A DNA stretch of 59,447 nt from Yeosuana aromativorans (GCF_014646655.1 NZ_BMNR01000011.1:1-59447), one strand, 5' to 3'. Counted from the stretch's first letter, positions 26,539 to 35,273 are shown. A program made the numbers and translations. Notes: a model not told the origin generated them from the letters alone.

Positions 26539-27216
26539 TTATAATTCAATGCTTTCACCTATTTCCAATAACATTAAATCTTTATCTTTTTCGTAAAACT
26601 TTCGCTTGGCTTCTTCATGGTCTATTTCAATATAGCCAAAGGTATCATAATGACAGCCCAAAACTTTATCACATTTTACAAAATCACTGGCAATAATGGC
26701 ATCATCAATACCCATTGTAAAGTTATCACCTATGGGCAAAATAGCCAAGTCCAACTTAGTTTGCATTGGGATGAGTTTCATATCCATTGTTAACGCTGTA
26801 TCACCTGCTATATAAATATTTTTATGCTCGCCTTCAATTACAAACCCTCCCGGCTGTCCACCATACGATCCGTCAGGAAATGATGATGTATGTATGGCGT
26901 TGACATATTTTACATTACCAAATTCAAAATCCCATTGACCGCCATGATTCATGGGATGACCTTCAATTCCTAATTTTTCGTAATGGGATACAATTTCAAA
27001 ATTTGAGACAATTATCGCATTGGTACGTTTAGCAATAAATTCTGCATCTAAAATATGATCCTGATGTGCATGTGTCAACAAGATATAATCTGCTTTTAGG
27101 GTTTCTATATCAATTTGAGAAGCCTTTGGATTAGCTGAAATAAAAGGATCTACCAATATGTTTACATCACCTACTTTAATACCTAATGAAGCGTGACCAT
27201 AAAATGAAATTTTCAT
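26539..27216 (-). CDS. UlaG-like metal-dependent hydrolase (metallo-beta-lactamase fold, UPF0173)
   Basis: A 225-residue MBL-fold protein. It has the metal motif THAHQDH, with further His and Asp ligands at AIHTSSFPDG, GDTA and GCHYDTF. UPF0173/UlaG-like proteins are putative hydrolases or phosphodiesterases; the substrate is not known here. It sits between menA and menC in the same direction. A thioesterase for DHNA-CoA is needed in the pathway and is not seen in the window, but usual ones are hotdog-fold proteins, so giving this enzyme that role would be speculation. Confidence 0.87.
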   Translation of the reverse strand: MKISFYGHASLGIKVGDVNILVDPFISANPKASQIDIETLKADYILLTHAHQDHILDAEFIAKRTNAIIVSNFEIVSHYEKLGIEGHPMNHGGQWDFEFGNVKYVNAIHTSSFPDGSYGGQPGGFVIEGEHKNIYIAGDTALTMDMKLIPMQTKLDLAILPIGDNFTMGIDDAIIASDFVKCDKVLGCHYDTFGYIEIDHEEAKRKFYEKDKDLMLLEIGESIEL

Positions 27217-27259
27217 TGTGTAAGATTTTAATTATTCAAAAAAGAAAATTACAAAAATT

Positions 27260-28174
27260 CTATAATAAATGACCTATTCCCATAAGAATAGCCAAAAGAA
27301 ATGTTGTAAGCGCCAATTTTTTTAATTCTGGGTCCAATAAGTGTAATTCTTTAATCTTATTTACCCTTAAAAGGTGTAAAATTAAAGGAATATATGCCAC
27401 CATAAAAATTAAATTAAACGGAGACGTGTAATATAAAATACCAAACAATCCCGATATTAAAATAGCTGAACCAATTAGAAAATCATGATATTTCTTTGCG
27501 TTATTTCTCCCTAGTTTGACGGCCAAAGTGAATTTTTGTGCTTTTTTGTCAGATTCAATATCACGCATATTGTTCAGGTTAAGAACAGCTGTGCTTAAAA
27601 GTCCGATAGTGATAGCCGGTAAAAAAACAACATGGTCTATTTGTTTTGAATAAAGAACATAACACCCAATGACACTCACTAATCCAAAAAAGACAAACAC
27701 AAATAAATCACCATAGCCTTTGTATCCATAAGCATTTTTTCCAATGGTGTACTGCATGGCAGCAGCAACACTGGCCATACCAAGCACAAAGAACATCAAT
27801 GCGAGGAAAAAGTGTTGGGCCCTAAACGAAACAAAAATTAGCATGGTAGCCAAAAAAATAGATATAAGAACACTTATTTTTATGGCATTGAACATACTTT
27901 CTGGAGTGATTTTACCACTTTGTATCGCCCGCTCTGGGCCAATTCTATCTAAATTATCCGTACCCTTCATGCCATCACCGTAATCATTGGCTAGGTTTGA
28001 TAATATTTGAAAACTTAAGGTTGTCAATATGGACAAAGTGAATATCTTCCAATTAAAAAACCCATTATATTCAGCTAAACAAGACGCTAATATGATTCCA
28101 GATATTGATAAAGGCAATGTGCGTAAACGCATTGCTGAAATCCAAAGAGAAATATTTTTCATTAAGGAATCCAT
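27260..28174 (-). CDS. menA: 1,4-Dihydroxy-2-naphthoate polyprenyltransferase
   Basis: A 304-residue UbiA-superfamily membrane enzyme with about eight transmembrane helices. It has the two Asp-rich motifs NDYGDGMKGTDN and NNMRDIESDKK that bind Mg-prenyl diphosphate. It attaches the polyprenyl tail to DHNA, giving demethylmenaquinone. Two starts are possible: ATG 28174 overlaps menB by 13 bases, and ATG 28162 overlaps by one base in TAATG. Either implies translational coupling with menB. Confidence 0.93.
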   Translation of the reverse strand: MDSLMKNISLWISAMRLRTLPLSISGIILASCLAEYNGFFNWKIFTLSILTTLSFQILSNLANDYGDGMKGTDNLDRIGPERAIQSGKITPESMFNAIKISVLISIFLATMLIFVSFRAQHFFLALMFFVLGMASVAAAMQYTIGKNAYGYKGYGDLFVFVFFGLVSVIGCYVLYSKQIDHVVFLPAITIGLLSTAVLNLNNMRDIESDKKAQKFTLAVKLGRNNAKKYHDFLIGSAILISGLFGILYYTSPFNLIFMVAYIPLILHLLRVNKIKELHLLDPELKKLALTTFLLAILMGIGHLL

Positions 28175-29007
28175 TTTTTTTCAAAGTTGGGCTTGCGCTT
28201 TTCAAGAAAAGCATTTCTCCCTTCTTTGGCTTCGTCGGTCATATAAGCCAACCGTGTAGCTTCGCCTGCAAAAACTTGTTGCCCCACCATACCATCGTCG
28301 GTTAAATTCATTGCAAATTTAAGCATCTTGATAGATGTAGGTGACTTTGCCAATATTTCTTGAGCCCATTCATAAGCCGTGGCTTCCAATTCATCATGTG
28401 GCACAACCGCATTGACCATTCCCATATCAAAAGCTTCTTGTGCTGTATAATTTCTGCCTAAAAAGAAAATTTCCCTTGCTTTTTTTTGACCAACCATTTT
28501 GGCCAAATAAGCCGAACCATATCCTCCATCAAAACTGGTTACATCAGCATCCGTTTGTTTAAAAATAGCATGTTCTTTACTCGCTAAGGTTAAATCACAA
28601 ACTACATGTAGACTATGTCCACCGCCAACTGCCCATCCTGGAACCACTGCTATTACTGCTTTAGGCATGAATCTTATTAAACGCTGAACTTCAAGAATAT
28701 TTAAACGATGGTATCCATCTTCACCAACATAACCTTGATGCCCTCTTGCTTTTTGGTCGCCACCACTGCAGAATGAATATACACCATCTTTAGTTGAAGG
28801 TCCTTCAGCAGACAATAATACAACGCCTATGTTGACATCTTCATTGGCATTATAAAATGCATCATATAATTCACTGGTGGTTTTTGGTCTAAAAGCGTTA
28901 CGGACATTGGGTCTATTAAAAGCAATTCTGGCTACACCATTACACTTTTTATAAGTAATGTCCTCATATTCTTTGGCTACTTCCCATTTTATTTCTTCCA
29001 TTTCCAT
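28162..29007 (-). CDS. menB: 1,4-Dihydroxy-2-naphthoyl-CoA synthase
   Basis: A 281-residue crotonase-fold enzyme for intramolecular Claisen condensation of o-succinylbenzoyl-CoA. MenB-specific stretches are clear: FCSGGDQKARGHQGYVG, VPGWAVGGGHSLHVVCDL, and TSFDGGYGSAYLAK. It is the first gene of the men cluster. A TATTTTTG box about 20 bp before the start on the minus strand is the likely -7 element. menD and menF are not in the window. Confidence 0.96.
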   Translation of the reverse strand: MEMEEIKWEVAKEYEDITYKKCNGVARIAFNRPNVRNAFRPKTTSELYDAFYNANEDVNIGVVLLSAEGPSTKDGVYSFCSGGDQKARGHQGYVGEDGYHRLNILEVQRLIRFMPKAVIAVVPGWAVGGGHSLHVVCDLTLASKEHAIFKQTDADVTSFDGGYGSAYLAKMVGQKKAREIFFLGRNYTAQEAFDMGMVNAVVPHDELEATAYEWAQEILAKSPTSIKMLKFAMNLTDDGMVGQQVFAGEATRLAYMTDEAKEGRNAFLEKRKPNFEKKWIP

Positions 29008-29174
29008 AATTTGTTCAAAAATATATTTTATTTTAGAAACACCCTCATTTTCATTTTAAAAGTTAATAAAATAGCTTCATGTTTTTTAGGAAAAGCTCAA
29101 CGAATTCTATAAAATGATATAATTTTTAATTGCTTTATTGAAGAATAAGTATCAAAAATGCCATTCCAATAAAT

Positions 29175-29220
29175 AATATTCATAAAAAATACGTAGTACT
29201 GCGTATTTTTTATGAATATT
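29175..29220. repeat. Perfect 19-bp inverted repeat with 8-nt loop
   Basis: Arms 29175-29193 and 29202-29220 are exact reverse complements, with core AAAAAATACG / CGTATTTTTT and loop TAGTACTG. Stem GC is low and there is no separate T-run, so a normal terminator is not certain. It could be an operator or a small mobile palindrome. Confidence 0.85.
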
Positions 29221-29339
29221 TAAAGTATTATATTTACATATATCTATTTTTAACTTGAAAAAATTCTTAATAATGTAAATTTCACATGAAATTAATGTTG
29301 TTTTATCGTCAAAACAAGGCTTTAATCGATTAATTCATC

Positions 29340-29347
29340 TATATTTG
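29340..29347 (+). promoter_or_regulatory. -7 promoter box for small membrane protein
   Basis: TATATTTG followed by C, 24 bp before the ATG of the 58-aa ORF. No TTG is seen at -33. Confidence 0.5.
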
Positions 29348-29371
29348 CACTAGCTATTTAAACCCGAATCT

Positions 29372-29548
29372 ATGATTTATACAATTACTATCTCTATTTC
29401 TGTGTTAATTGCCATTAATTTTTTGTTATTGAAATTTAGCTGCAACAAAACAACCAGAAAGCAAAAAGAAAACAAACGACCCGTTGTGCTTTCAGAGAGA
29501 ATCACCATTGTATCGGAGCCTCAAGAGCTTGCTCCAACAGGAAGTTAG
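29372..29548 (+). CDS. Small membrane protein, 58 residues, overlapping ung antisense
   Basis: Reading from ATG 29372 gives 58 codons to TAG at 29546-29548. There is a hydrophobic N-terminal helix (residues 3-22, TITISISVLIAINFLLLKF) and then a basic, polar tail ending APTGS. A -7 box lies upstream. The last 47 bases overlap the 3' end of ung on the other strand. I recall similar short flavobacterial proteins with the same LLLKFSCN and APTGS elements, but cannot confirm without a search. Function is unknown. Confidence 0.6.
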   Translation: MIYTITISISVLIAINFLLLKFSCNKTTRKQKENKRPVVLSERITIVSEPQELAPTGS

Positions 29549-30167
29549 CCTTACTAAAGTGCTTATTTCCAAACCATAATCCTCTGTTTGCACTTAATGG
29601 AGACGGATGGCCGCTTTTCAAAAACATGTGTTTTTTTGTGTCTATTAATTTTATTTTTTGTTTTGCATAACTTCCCCAAAGCATAAAAATAACACCTTTT
29701 TTATTGTCACTTATTGTTTTAATAACCGCATCGGTAAACACTTCCCATCCTTTTCTTTGATGGCTTCCCGCTTGATGGGCTCTAACCGTTAATGTAGCGT
29801 TCAGGAGCAATACACCCTGGTCTGCCCAACGTGTAAGATTACCGCTTTTAGGGTACGGAATACCTAAATCATTTTCTATTTCCTTAAAAATATTTATTAG
29901 CGACGGTGGATGTTTAACACCATCATTGACTGAAAAGCAAAGACCATGGGCTTGCCCTAAATCATGGTATGGATCTTGTCCAATTATCACCACTTTAACA
30001 TCCTCAAAATGGCAATGTTCAAAAGCATTAAAAATTTGATTTCCTGGCGGAAAGCATTGATATCTTGAATATTCGTCTTTGACAAAACTTACCAAATTTT
30101 TAAAATAAGGCTTATCAAATTCTTCTTGCAATAGTTGTTTCCAACTATCATGTATCTTTACGTCCAT
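29502..30167 (-). CDS. ung: Uracil-DNA glycosylase, family 1
   Basis: A 221-residue base-excision repair enzyme removing uracil from DNA. Hallmarks are GQDPYHDLGQAHGLCFSV (catalytic Asp and water-activating region), LLLNATLTV, and SGHPSPLSA (the HPSPLS minor-groove loop). ATG at 30167 (MDVKIHDSW) is preferred over a TTG two codons upstream. The gene appears monocistronic. Confidence 0.97.
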   Translation of the reverse strand: MDVKIHDSWKQLLQEEFDKPYFKNLVSFVKDEYSRYQCFPPGNQIFNAFEHCHFEDVKVVIIGQDPYHDLGQAHGLCFSVNDGVKHPPSLINIFKEIENDLGIPYPKSGNLTRWADQGVLLLNATLTVRAHQAGSHQRKGWEVFTDAVIKTISDNKKGVIFMLWGSYAKQKIKLIDTKKHMFLKSGHPSPLSANRGLWFGNKHFSKANFLLEQALEAPIQW

Positions 30168-30231
30168 GCCCAAATAAATAAAAATTATTCTAAAATAATA
30201 CTATCTTTATTCTTATAAAAACAGAAAACGA

Positions 30232-31725
30232 TTGAAAAAACACAAGTTTCCAACAGCTCAAACGATTTTACTCATCATAGCTGCCTTTGTTGCCCTGCTT
30301 ACTTGGATTGTTCCCTCCGGTAAATATGATACTCTATCCTATAATTCAGCTGAAAATATTTTTACTAGAAATGGATTAGAGAAAACAATACCACTTCCTG
30401 CCACGCAAGAAACCTTAAACAGTTTAAATATTAAAATTCCTTTGGAAAAATTCACCAGTGGTGATATTTGGAAACCCATAAACATACCTGGAACCTATAA
30501 AAAACTAGATCCCAAACCGCAAGGTGTCATTGCTTTTATAAAATCTCCCATAAAAGGTATCATTGAAGCTGCCGATATCATTTTTCTGGTTTTGGTTATT
30601 GGTGGATTGATAGGGATTATGAACCTTACAGGTGCTTTTGATGCCGGCATTGCTTGGATGGCAAAGGCTTTAAAGGGGCGGGAATTTATTTTGATAATTG
30701 CTGTAACTTTTTTAGTTGCCGTTGGTGGAACTACCTTTGGTTTAGCCGAGGAAACCATCGCTTTTTACCCTATTTTAATTCCTATTTTTCTTGCGGCCAA
30801 ATATGATGCCATGGTAGCTTTAGCTTCTATATATATTGGATCATCTATAGGGACCATGTGCTCTACAATCAATCCTTTTAGTGTTATTATAGCATCGGAT
30901 GCAGCTGGCATAAATTGGACATCAGGCTTGGTCGGTAGAATAATTATGTTCACTTTGGGGACACTTATATGCGTCTTGTATATTCTGTTTTATGCCAAAC
31001 GTGTAAAAAAAGACCCGTCAAAATCCATAATCTTCAGCCAAAAAGAGGAAATTGAAAATCACTTTGGCAATACCACACATTCAACCATTAAGCTAACAGG
31101 GCGCTTACGGTTGATTATTTTTCTGTTTTCAATAAGTTTTGTGATTATGGTTTACGGTGTAGCTCTATTGGGTTGGAGGTTTAATGAAATGACCTCGGTA
31201 TTTCTGGTTGGCTCTATAATAATAGGTATCATTGGAAGAATCAAAGAATCCGTTTTTGTGGATACTTTTGTTAAAGGTGCTAGCGATTTATTGGGAGTTG
31301 CACTTATCATAGGCATAGCAAGAGGAATCACCGTTTTAATGAACGATGGTTTGATAAGTGATACCATGTTATATTATGCCAGCAATATGACAAACGGGAT
31401 GAACAAAGGATTGTTTATCAATGCCATGCTGTATATATATGGTGGTTTGTCTTTTTTCATTCCCTCATCGTCAGGAATGGCGGTGCTCACTATGCCAATA
31501 ATGTCACCATTAGCTGACGGTGTAGGAATTGGGCGCGAAGCTATTGTAAACGCTTACAATTATGGTATGGGGCTGTTTGCCTTTATCAGTCCGACAGGTT
31601 TGATTTTAGCATCCTTAGCGATTGTAAAAGTTGGCTATGATAAATGGCTGAAATTTGTAATGCCACTCGTTATGATATTACTGATTTTTACCATGATTGC
31701 ATTAACAATTTCAGTATACATTTAA
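30232..31725 (+). CDS. YfcC family membrane transporter
   Basis: A 497-residue protein with about 12 transmembrane segments. The N-terminal KFPTAQTILLIIAAFVALLTWIVPSGKYD and the central TFGLAEETIAFYPILIPIFLA and GSSIGTMCSTINPFSV are typical of the YfcC/C4-dicarboxylate carrier-like (DcuC-related) group. Substrates are poorly known; some relatives sit with arginine catabolism genes, but here there is no such context. The start is TTG at 30232; no nearby ATG fits. The stop is 3 bp from the convergent holA stop with no terminator. Confidence 0.88.
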   Translation: MKKHKFPTAQTILLIIAAFVALLTWIVPSGKYDTLSYNSAENIFTRNGLEKTIPLPATQETLNSLNIKIPLEKFTSGDIWKPINIPGTYKKLDPKPQGVIAFIKSPIKGIIEAADIIFLVLVIGGLIGIMNLTGAFDAGIAWMAKALKGREFILIIAVTFLVAVGGTTFGLAEETIAFYPILIPIFLAAKYDAMVALASIYIGSSIGTMCSTINPFSVIIASDAAGINWTSGLVGRIIMFTLGTLICVLYILFYAKRVKKDPSKSIIFSQKEEIENHFGNTTHSTIKLTGRLRLIIFLFSISFVIMVYGVALLGWRFNEMTSVFLVGSIIIGIIGRIKESVFVDTFVKGASDLLGVALIIGIARGITVLMNDGLISDTMLYYASNMTNGMNKGLFINAMLYIYGGLSFFIPSSSGMAVLTMPIMSPLADGVGIGREAIVNAYNYGMGLFAFISPTGLILASLAIVKVGYDKWLKFVMPLVMILLIFTMIALTISVYI

Positions 31726-31728
31726 AAA

Positions 31729-32733
31729 TCACGCTAAAATCCTAGCAATTAATTCTTTAAGTAGATCACCTTGTGGCACATTGTTGGATCCAACACCCTT
31801 ACTTTTTACATCAAATTCCCTTAATGTTGAAATCACAGCGCTTACTTTTTTCATGGGAAAATTTCTTGCTGCAGCAATATATTCGTTTACAAAATAAGGA
31901 TTGATTTTTAAAGCTGAAGCTACATGCCGTGGCGATTTGTCGGCCAATCCATGAAACTGCAATAGTTGTGTGAAAAAATTAAACAACAAAGCTACAGTAA
32001 CCACCATTGGATTATCCTTGGGGTTTTCAGCAAAATAATTTATAATTTGATGGGCCTTTACAATATTGCGCTCTCCAATTGCCTTTCTAAGTTCAAAATT
32101 ATTGAAGTCTTTACTAATTCCTATATTTTCCTCTATGTTCAAAGGGGTGATTTCAGAACCTTTTGGTAAGATTATCTGAAGCTTTTCAAGCTCGTTATTG
32201 ATTTTACTCAAATCAGTCCCTAAAAACTCTACCAACATTTGCGCGGCTTTTGGTGAAATGGTATAGTTTTTTGAAGATAAAACCCTTCTAATCCATTCGG
32301 CTACCTGGTTTTCATACAGTTTTTTACTTTCGTAAACAACACCAATTTTATTTATGGCTTTGTACAAAGCTTTACGCTTGTCTAATTTTTTATACTTGTA
32401 GTTGAGAACCAAAACGGTTGACAGTTGTGGGTTGTTTGCGTAGGATTCCAGTTTTTCAATACTTCTTGATAAATCTTGTGCTTCTTTAACAATGACTACC
32501 TGACGCTCAGACATCATGGGATAACGCTTGGCATTTTCCACAATATCATCAATGGTAATATCACGTCCGTACAAAACAATTTGGTTAAATCCCTTTTCAT
32601 CTTCAGAAAGCACATTGTCCTCAATAAAATCAGAAATCCTGTCAATATAGTAAGGCTCCTCGCCCATCAAAAAATAAATGGGTTTTATCTGTCCGTTTTG
32701 TATATCGGTTACTAATTGTTTAACTTCATCCAA
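31729..32733 (-). CDS. holA: DNA polymerase III delta subunit
   Basis: A 334-residue clamp-loader subunit that opens the beta clamp. The N-terminal IKPIYFLMGEEPYYIDRI, the VVIVKEAQDL strand, and VLVLNYKYKKLDKRKALYKAI of the AAA+-like fold are recognisable, with the C-terminal collar domain ending GDLLKELIARIL. The start is TTG at 32733 (MDEVKQLV); an overlapping ATG is in another frame. The 104-bp gap to the divergent HsdR-N gene carries promoter signals for the latter. Confidence 0.9.
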   Translation of the reverse strand: MDEVKQLVTDIQNGQIKPIYFLMGEEPYYIDRISDFIEDNVLSEDEKGFNQIVLYGRDITIDDIVENAKRYPMMSERQVVIVKEAQDLSRSIEKLESYANNPQLSTVLVLNYKYKKLDKRKALYKAINKIGVVYESKKLYENQVAEWIRRVLSSKNYTISPKAAQMLVEFLGTDLSKINNELEKLQIILPKGSEITPLNIEENIGISKDFNNFELRKAIGERNIVKAHQIINYFAENPKDNPMVVTVALLFNFFTQLLQFHGLADKSPRHVASALKINPYFVNEYIAAARNFPMKKVSAVISTLREFDVKSKGVGSNNVPQGDLLKELIARILA

Positions 32734-32786
32734 AATGTAAAAATTTCAAATTATAACATTCAAAATTCCAAAAAAGAATACTTCAG

Positions 32787-32817
32787 TTTGGTATTTAAAT
32801 ATTGTGGTTTAACTTTG
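32787..32817 (+). promoter_or_regulatory. Canonical promoter of the HsdR-N-like gene
   Basis: TTTG (32787-32790) and TAACTTTG (32810-32817) are 19 bases apart, a perfect Bacteroidota promoter. It places the transcription start near 32823 and so excludes the in-frame TTG at 32802 as start. Confidence 0.82.
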
Positions 32818-32837
32818 AAACAATTAAAACCAAGGCG

Positions 32838-33284
32838 TTGCAACAGCTCAACTTTCCACAGTTTTCGTTTCGATTCAAAAATAGCGAAAATAAAATTTCT
32901 ATTTTCGATGTGATACGCAAAAGATTTATGATACTGCAACCTGAAGAATGGGTAAGACAACATTGCATCCATTACCTGATTGACGTAAAAAAGTATCCTA
33001 AATCATTGATAAATGTTGAAAAGGAATTGATTGTCAACACACTGAAGAAGCGATATGACATTGTGGTTTTTAACCCTAATGGAAATATCCACTTGATTGT
33101 AGAATGCAAATCGCCATCCGTAACAATCGACCAAAACACATTCGACCAAATTGCACAATATAACATGGCACTAAACGCAACCTTTTTAATGATTACCAAT
33201 GGATTAAATCATTATTATTGCCAAATGGATTTTAAAAACAAAAAATATCGATTTTTAAAAGATATTCCTGATTATCAAGTATGA
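32838..33284 (+). CDS. HsdR N-terminal-like nuclease-fold protein (HSDR_N_2 type)
   Basis: A 148-residue protein from TTG 32838 (MQQLNFPQFSF). EEWVRQHCIHYLI is followed by KKRYDIVVFNPNGNIHLIVECKSPSV, which has the D and ExK of a PD-(D/E)XK nuclease core as in the N-terminal domain of type I restriction subunits. It lacks the helicase motor, and no hsdM or hsdS is near. Standalone proteins of this kind are common in Flavobacteria. The downstream glycosyltransferase overlaps it by four bases (ATGA), so they form an operon. A role in DNA processing is only inferred from the fold. Confidence 0.8.
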   Translation: MQQLNFPQFSFRFKNSENKISIFDVIRKRFMILQPEEWVRQHCIHYLIDVKKYPKSLINVEKELIVNTLKKRYDIVVFNPNGNIHLIVECKSPSVTIDQNTFDQIAQYNMALNATFLMITNGLNHYYCQMDFKNKKYRFLKDIPDYQV

Positions 33285-34270
33285 AGTTAGCCGTCGTTAT
33301 ATTGAATTGGAATGGTAAGAAACTGCTGGAACAATTTCTGCCTTCTGTTGTAGAACACTCAAAAGAAGCCACAATTTATGTTGCCGACAATGCGTCTACA
33401 GATGATTCGATTGCTTTTATTAAAATTCATTTTCCATCGGTAAAAATCATTCAAAACAAAGTGAATGGTGGTTATGCCAAAGGATATAATGATGCTCTAA
33501 AAAATTTAAGCGAAGATATTTTCTGTTTGCTTAATAACGATGTGGAAGTGACTAAAAATTGGTTGCTGCCTATCATTGAAACGTTTAAAACCAACCCTAA
33601 AACGGCTATCATACAACCAAAACTATTAGATTACAACCGGAAAGATTATTTTGAGTATGCTGGTGCTGCCGGTGGCTTTATTGATAAGTTTGGATATCCG
33701 TATTGTCGTGGACGAATTTTCAATACCATTGAAAAAGACACTGGCCAATACAATGACGTAGCTGATATTTTTTGGGCTTCAGGCGCCTGCTTGTTTATCA
33801 GAAATTCAATATTTAATGAGCTAAACGGATTTGATGAAAGCTTTTTTGCCCATATGGAAGAAATTGACCTATGTTGGCGTGCCAAAAACCAGGGATACAA
33901 TGTTATGTATATTGGACAATCTGAGGTGTTTCATGTTGGAGGTGCCACGCTTAGTAATTTGAACCCGAAAAAAACATACTTGAATTTTAGAAATAGCTTG
34001 TACACTTTGACCAAAAATGCCAAAGGCAACTTGTTTGTTTTAATCCTGGTAAGACTTCTTCTAGATGGCGTTGCAGGAATTAAATTCTTGTTGGAATTAA
34101 AATTCAGACATATTATAGCAATCATTCATGCCCATCTAAATTTTTACAGAAACTTTGAGGTTTTGGTAAAACAACGAAAAGCCTTTAAAAACAAACAAAA
34201 ATATTATAAAAAAACATCTATTGTTCTCAATTATTACGTATATAATTTTAAACATTACAAAAGTTTATAA
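33281..34270 (+). CDS. Glycosyltransferase family 2
   Basis: A 329-residue GT-A fold enzyme. VVILNWNGKKLLEQFLPSV, VADNASTDDS, NGGYAKGYNDAL and FCLLNNDVEV (metal-binding DxD-like) are the donor-site motifs; FDESFFAHMEEIDLCWRAK holds the acidic catalytic region. The C-terminal ~60 residues are basic with a hydrophobic patch (LFVLILVRLLLDGVAGIKFLL), suggesting membrane association. The group resembles rhamnosyl- or wall-type transferases; acceptor and sugar are unknown. Confidence 0.9.
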   Translation: MKLAVVILNWNGKKLLEQFLPSVVEHSKEATIYVADNASTDDSIAFIKIHFPSVKIIQNKVNGGYAKGYNDALKNLSEDIFCLLNNDVEVTKNWLLPIIETFKTNPKTAIIQPKLLDYNRKDYFEYAGAAGGFIDKFGYPYCRGRIFNTIEKDTGQYNDVADIFWASGACLFIRNSIFNELNGFDESFFAHMEEIDLCWRAKNQGYNVMYIGQSEVFHVGGATLSNLNPKKTYLNFRNSLYTLTKNAKGNLFVLILVRLLLDGVAGIKFLLELKFRHIIAIIHAHLNFYRNFEVLVKQRKAFKNKQKYYKKTSIVLNYYVYNFKHYKSL

Positions 34271-34319
34271 ATAGTTAGTAAAAGTTTTGTTAAAATGTTA
34301 AAAACAGCTGATTTTTATA

Positions 34320-34327
34320 TACTTTTG
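34320..34327 (+). promoter_or_regulatory. -7 box of OmpA lipoprotein gene
   Basis: TACTTTTG matches TANNTTTG, 38 bp before the ATG. The upstream -33 position is not a clear TTG. Confidence 0.55.
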
Positions 34328-34364
34328 TGGTTGTTGAACCAGAAAAATTAATCCTTAAATAATT

Positions 34365-35204
34365 ATGAAGAAACTTTTTTTATTTACTTTAACTTCTATG
34401 TTGATTCTTAGTTCATGTGTGTCTAAAAAAGAATACGCAGCACTTGAAGCCAAACAAAAAGAAACCCAAGATTTATTAAATACTGCAACAGTAAAATTGA
34501 ATAGCTGTTTAGCCGACAAAGCGGCTTCTGCTGCTAGAGCACAAGCTTTAGAGGAGCAAGTTGCTGACTTGAGAAAAAGCAATGACAACTTACAGGTTTT
34601 ATCTGCCAAAGGCGCTTCAAATGTTGAAAAGACTTTAGAAAGCATCAAAGAAAAAGATCTTAAAATCACTCGTTTGCAAGATGCTTTAACCAAAAAAGAT
34701 AGTGTAACATTAGCTATTGTAACTAGTTTAAAACGTGAAGTTGGAATTAACGATCCAGATATTGAAATAAACGTTGAAAAAGGTGTAGTTTTCATTTCCA
34801 TTGCTGATAAATTATTGTTCCAAAGCGGAAGCTACAATGTAACCAGTAGAGCAAAAGAAGTACTTGCCAAAGTTGCTAAAGTAGTCAATAGCAAGCCAGA
34901 TTTTGAATGTATGGTTGAAGGACATACTGATAATGTACCTTACCAAAGTGGTGTGCTTTTAGATAACTGGGACTTAAGTGTTAAACGTGCAACTTCTGTT
35001 GTTAGGGTTTTACAAGGTCTTGGTGTAAATCCAAAACAGTTAATCGCAGCTGGTCGTGCAGATTATGTTCCATTAGTTGATAATGATACTGCTGAAAATA
35101 GAGCAAGAAACAGACGTACGCGTATTGTGGTTATGCCAAAAATTGATCAATTCTATGATATGGTTGAAAAAGAAATGAAAAATCTTTCTACAGGAACCAA
35201 CTAA
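34365..35204 (+). CDS. OmpA family lipoprotein
   Basis: A 279-residue protein with a lipoprotein signal (LILSSC, lipidated Cys about residue 18), an Ala/Glu/Lys coiled coil (about 25-115), and a MotB/OmpA-type peptidoglycan-binding domain (about 130-265: LLFQSGSYNV, VEGHTDNVPYQ, WDLSVKRATSVV, RARNRRTRIVV). All peptidoglycan-contacting residues of the motif are kept. The protein probably links the outer membrane to the wall, with the coiled coil setting the distance. Single gene with its own promoter and terminator. Confidence 0.92.
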   Translation: MKKLFLFTLTSMLILSSCVSKKEYAALEAKQKETQDLLNTATVKLNSCLADKAASAARAQALEEQVADLRKSNDNLQVLSAKGASNVEKTLESIKEKDLKITRLQDALTKKDSVTLAIVTSLKREVGINDPDIEINVEKGVVFISIADKLLFQSGSYNVTSRAKEVLAKVAKVVNSKPDFECMVEGHTDNVPYQSGVLLDNWDLSVKRATSVVRVLQGLGVNPKQLIAAGRADYVPLVDNDTAENRARNRRTRIVVMPKIDQFYDMVEKEMKNLSTGTN

Positions 35205-35228
35205 GAAAAAAGAAAATGATTTTATATT

Positions 35229-35257
35229 AAGCCCAATCTTTCGATTGGGCTTTTTTA
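35229..35257 (+). terminator. Rho-independent terminator of OmpA lipoprotein gene
   Basis: Stem AAGCCCAATC/GATTGGGCTT with loop TTTC, then a T-run, 25 bp after the stop. Confidence 0.92.
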
Positions 35258-35273
35258 ATGAAGTTTTTAAAAG

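Larger units (their letters stand above)
29008..29371. other. AT-rich intergenic region between menB and a small ORF
   Basis: The 364 bp contain the menB promoter on the left, a perfect 19-bp inverted repeat (29175-29220) in the middle, and a TATATTTG -7 box (29340-29347) on the right. No other gene is seen. Confidence 0.7.

Noticed and set aside
32838-33284. Type I restriction system
   Set aside because: Only an HsdR N-terminal-like domain is present, with no helicase, hsdM or hsdS.
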